DNA of 10,964 nucleotides, taken from Clarireedia homoeocarpa (lineage: Eukaryota > Ascomycota > Leotiomycetes > Helotiales > Rutstroemiaceae). Shown here in pieces: positions 10,051-10,964 of the stretch (its first letter is position 1; each line of letters opens with the position of its first letter). The stretch covers positions 1-10,964 of the forward strand of contig LNKV01000162.1 in assembly GCA_001465935.1 (NCBI GenBank), given 5' to 3'. The notes beneath the pieces were generated by a model. The model had not been told where the DNA came from. It saw only the letters and a program-made list of their open reading frames with translations, and searched no databases. The position numbers and the translations under genes are program-made.

Positions 10051-10077
10051 TATTATCGTTATCACTATCGCTATCGG
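10051..10077 (-). repeat. Ser/Asp codon repeat in LINE copy C ORF2 linker
   Basis: The minus strand reads S-D-S-D-S-D-N-D-N in the ORF2 frame. The repeat is three codons shorter than the matching run in copy A (1385-1418). Confidence 0.5.
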
Positions 10078-10507
10078 AGGCTAGTAGCTAGGCCTAGACT
10101 AATTAGTAACTAGAGTGGTTTTTAGCTAGCTTTAGTATTCTAAAAGCGTATTAACAAGTCGCTATATCTAACTGTATTTAGGGTGGGACTAATATAGTTT
10201 CCACTTTTATTAGTATTACTAGACTAGTTTTAAATATATCTAAGATTTTATATAGTACTAGGTTTTATAGACTTTATAACTGGCTCTTGATACTAGCTTG
10301 GTTTTTCCATTATATAGAGAATCTATAGTCGGATATACTAATAATATAAGCGAGGTAAAGCTAGTATATTGTAAAAGGGGATAAACTATATTAGATATTA
10401 GCTAGTTAGCTAATTTGTAGAAAAGCGGTTTTAACTTAGCTAATATATATTAATATATAATATTTAAATTTTAGCGACTCGTTAAAATAAATACCTAGCT
10501 ATCTAAC

Positions 10508-10509
10508 TA
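10508..10509. other. TA target site of a Tc1/mariner-like insertion
   Basis: Copies A and C align through a TA (1852-1853 and 10508-10509). Immediately after it copy A continues as LINE, while copy C switches to unrelated G+C-richer DNA. Tc1/mariner elements insert at TA and duplicate it. The second TA would be at the other end of the element, outside the window. Confidence 0.65.
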
Positions 10510-10554
10510 AGAGCTTGGGCCACGACTCGTCGTACCCCTAAGCGAGATGAGCTC
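10510..10554 (+). repeat. Candidate terminal inverted repeat / transposase-binding end
   Basis: These are the first bases of the transposon and they are G+C rich. They include a small inverted repeat, acgac-tc-gtcgt (10522-10533), and a gagctc near 10549-10554 that echoes the gagctt at 10511. Terminal inverted repeats of this class carry the transposase-binding sites. Only one end is visible, so the length is a guess. Confidence 0.4.
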
Positions 10555-10627
10555 ATGTATTTTAAATTCCATCGCAACAACTTCAAAATTTTATTATTAA
10601 ATCAACTTATAATATTTATCCTTAAAA
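10555..10627 (+). other. Leader of the transposase gene
   Basis: A moderately A+T-rich leader lies between the terminal region and the start codon. It keeps CpA dinucleotides, so its A+T content is not due to RIP. A TATA-like tataatat at 10608-10615 is too close to the ATG to be a convincing TATA box. No other control element is clear. Confidence 0.35.
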
Positions 10628-10964
10628 ATGATAATAGATCCTCGCCCTGGGTCGCCGAATCATGTGCACCAATCTAATGAACAATGGTCTACCCCAAAGC
10701 GATCCAGGGTGCTTCAGGCACGAGCGAACGGGAATTCCTGGCGCCAGATTGAGGCCGAATTAGGGGTACCACGGTCAAGTGCTAGAAGCATAGTACGCAG
10801 CCAACGAGAACGGAGGAATAGGAAGGGTATAGGGGGGGTTCCGGCGATGATATCGACGAAGGAAGTTCGTAGGATTATCAGGGAATTGTCAAAAAGTTGG
10901 TATGGGCGTAGGATGACTTTTGGGAGGGTACGAGCAGTACTGGGGATAAAAGCATCTGTTCGTA
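10628..10964 (+). CDS. Tc1/mariner-like transposase, N-terminal part (runs off window)
   Basis: An open frame of 112 codons reaches the right edge without a stop. The ATG at 10628 is the first Met after an in-frame TAA at 10610, with A at -3. Residues about 21-57 form a helix-turn-helix (S-W-R-Q-I-E-A-E-L-G-V-P at 37-48). A basic stretch follows (R-R-N-R-K at 62-66, then G-I-G-G), resembling the basic or AT-hook-like link of Tc1 transposases. A second helix-turn-helix seems to begin at about 76 (T-K-E-V-R-R-I-I-R-E-L at 77-87). This bipartite DNA-binding region binds the terminal repeats in the family. The DDE/DDD catalytic domain that cuts and joins DNA would follow outside the window. Codon and base use differ sharply from the mutated LINE DNA. 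The gene may be active, but its second half is unseen. Placement in Tc1 rather than pogo or another mariner group is likely, not certain. Confidence 0.75.
   Translation, partial: MIIDPRPGSPNHVHQSNEQWSTPKRSRVLQARANGNSWRQIEAELGVPRSSARSIVRSQRERRNRKGIGGVPAMISTKEVRRIIRELSKSWYGRRMTFGRVRAVLGIKASVR

Larger units (their letters stand above)
8635..10509 (-). mobile_element. LINE copy C, RIP-mutated, inserted in copy B and cut by a DNA transposon
   Basis: This third copy of the same LINE lies on the minus strand. It matches copy A directly from 8659 (position 1 of A) to 10509 (position 1853 of A). In a 60-base sample (9269-9328 against 601-660) there are five differences, all transitions. It holds the 3' UTR, the RNase H and the end of the RT. 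The YxDD part would lie beyond the right-hand break. The break falls directly after a TA dinucleotide, where balanced-composition DNA with a transposase gene starts, so copy C is interrupted rather than 5' truncated here. Its remaining 5' part is expected after the transposon. Confidence 0.82.
9001..10509 (-). pseudogene. LINE copy C ORF2 remnant: RT C-terminus and RNase H
   Basis: This is the 3' part of the ORF2 polyprotein gene. Past the RT thumb region comes an acidic Ser/Asp run (about 10077-10051). The RNase H domain follows, which in this family degrades the RNA strand after cDNA synthesis. It has F-Y-I-D-S at 9829-9815 (catalytic Asp kept, where copy A has Asn), E-L-E at 9697-9689, Y-N-N-N at 9625-9614 (probably an Asp changed to Asn) and G-N-K-L-V-D-K-L ending near 9446, where the last Asp (9454-9452) is kept. 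Coding-like sequence continues past RNase H toward about 9000, where other fungal LINEs carry a Cys/His motif that I could not confirm here. Several in-frame stops are present. Copy C looks slightly less mutated than copy A in this domain. Confidence 0.75.
10510..10964 (+). mobile_element. Tc1/mariner-like DNA transposon, left end (partial)
   Basis: DNA of balanced composition starts abruptly at 10510. The 60 bases at 10741-10800 are 55% G+C, against 10-32% in the LINE lines counted. CpA plus TpG occur eight times in 10681-10740 and not at all in 5701-5760, so this element has escaped RIP. It carries the start of a transposase gene and presumably a terminal inverted repeat in its first tens of bases. 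The right end lies outside the window, so the repeat cannot be confirmed. Confidence 0.75.

Noticed and set aside
1..10509. Mitochondrial DNA or an A+T-rich bacterial genome
   Set aside because: LINE endonuclease, RT and RNase H remnants, transition-only decay at CpA, and the adjoining balanced-composition Tc1-like element fit a RIP-affected fungal nuclear genome.
10608..10615. TATA box for the transposase
   Set aside because: It ends only about a dozen bases before the start codon, too close to direct a transcript containing it.
1..10964. tRNA, rRNA, CRISPR arrays or telomere repeats
   Set aside because: Nothing resembling these was seen on either strand.

Overview
The window looks like accessory, heterochromatic DNA of a filamentous ascomycete (Pezizomycotina) with active repeat-induced point mutation (RIP). 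From 1 to about 10509 the DNA is extremely A+T rich. Two 60-base lines counted by hand gave 10% and 32% G+C (5701-5760 and 3181-3240). CpA and TpG are almost absent and TpA is abundant, while CpG, mostly as TCGA, survives. That is the RIP pattern rather than ordinary CpG decay. No intact gene remains in this part. Translations still show the domains of a non-LTR retrotransposon (LINE) of the fungal Tad1-like kind: ORF1 with three CCHC-type zinc knuckles, and ORF2 with an AP-type endonuclease, a reverse transcriptase and an RNase H. The species cannot be named from this window.

Layout. Copy A (minus strand, 1 to about 4730) runs from the 3' UTR at the left edge back to the middle of ORF1, where it is 5' truncated. 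From about 4730 to 5230 there is a low-complexity stretch I cannot assign. Copy B (plus strand, about 5230 to 8636) runs from ORF1 through the endonuclease into the reverse transcriptase, and stops just after RT motif A. There it is cut by copy C (minus strand, about 8635 to 10509), whose poly(A) tail appears as a T-rich run at 8635-8649. Copy C holds the 3' UTR, RNase H and the end of the RT, and is itself cut at a TA dinucleotide (10508-10509). From 10510 to the right edge there is unmutated DNA of balanced composition. It carries the first 112 codons of a Tc1/mariner-like transposase, start at 10628, open to the window end.

Reading. The simplest history is a nested stack: B is oldest, C inserted into B, both were mutated by RIP, and a Tc1/mariner-like element landed in C later. 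A and B share about 2.45 kb as an inverted repeat. A and C share about 1.85 kb as a direct repeat. In a 60-base sample the differences between copies are all transitions. Nothing here looks like a cellular gene, RNA gene or CRISPR array. The only candidate functional gene is the transposase at the right edge.
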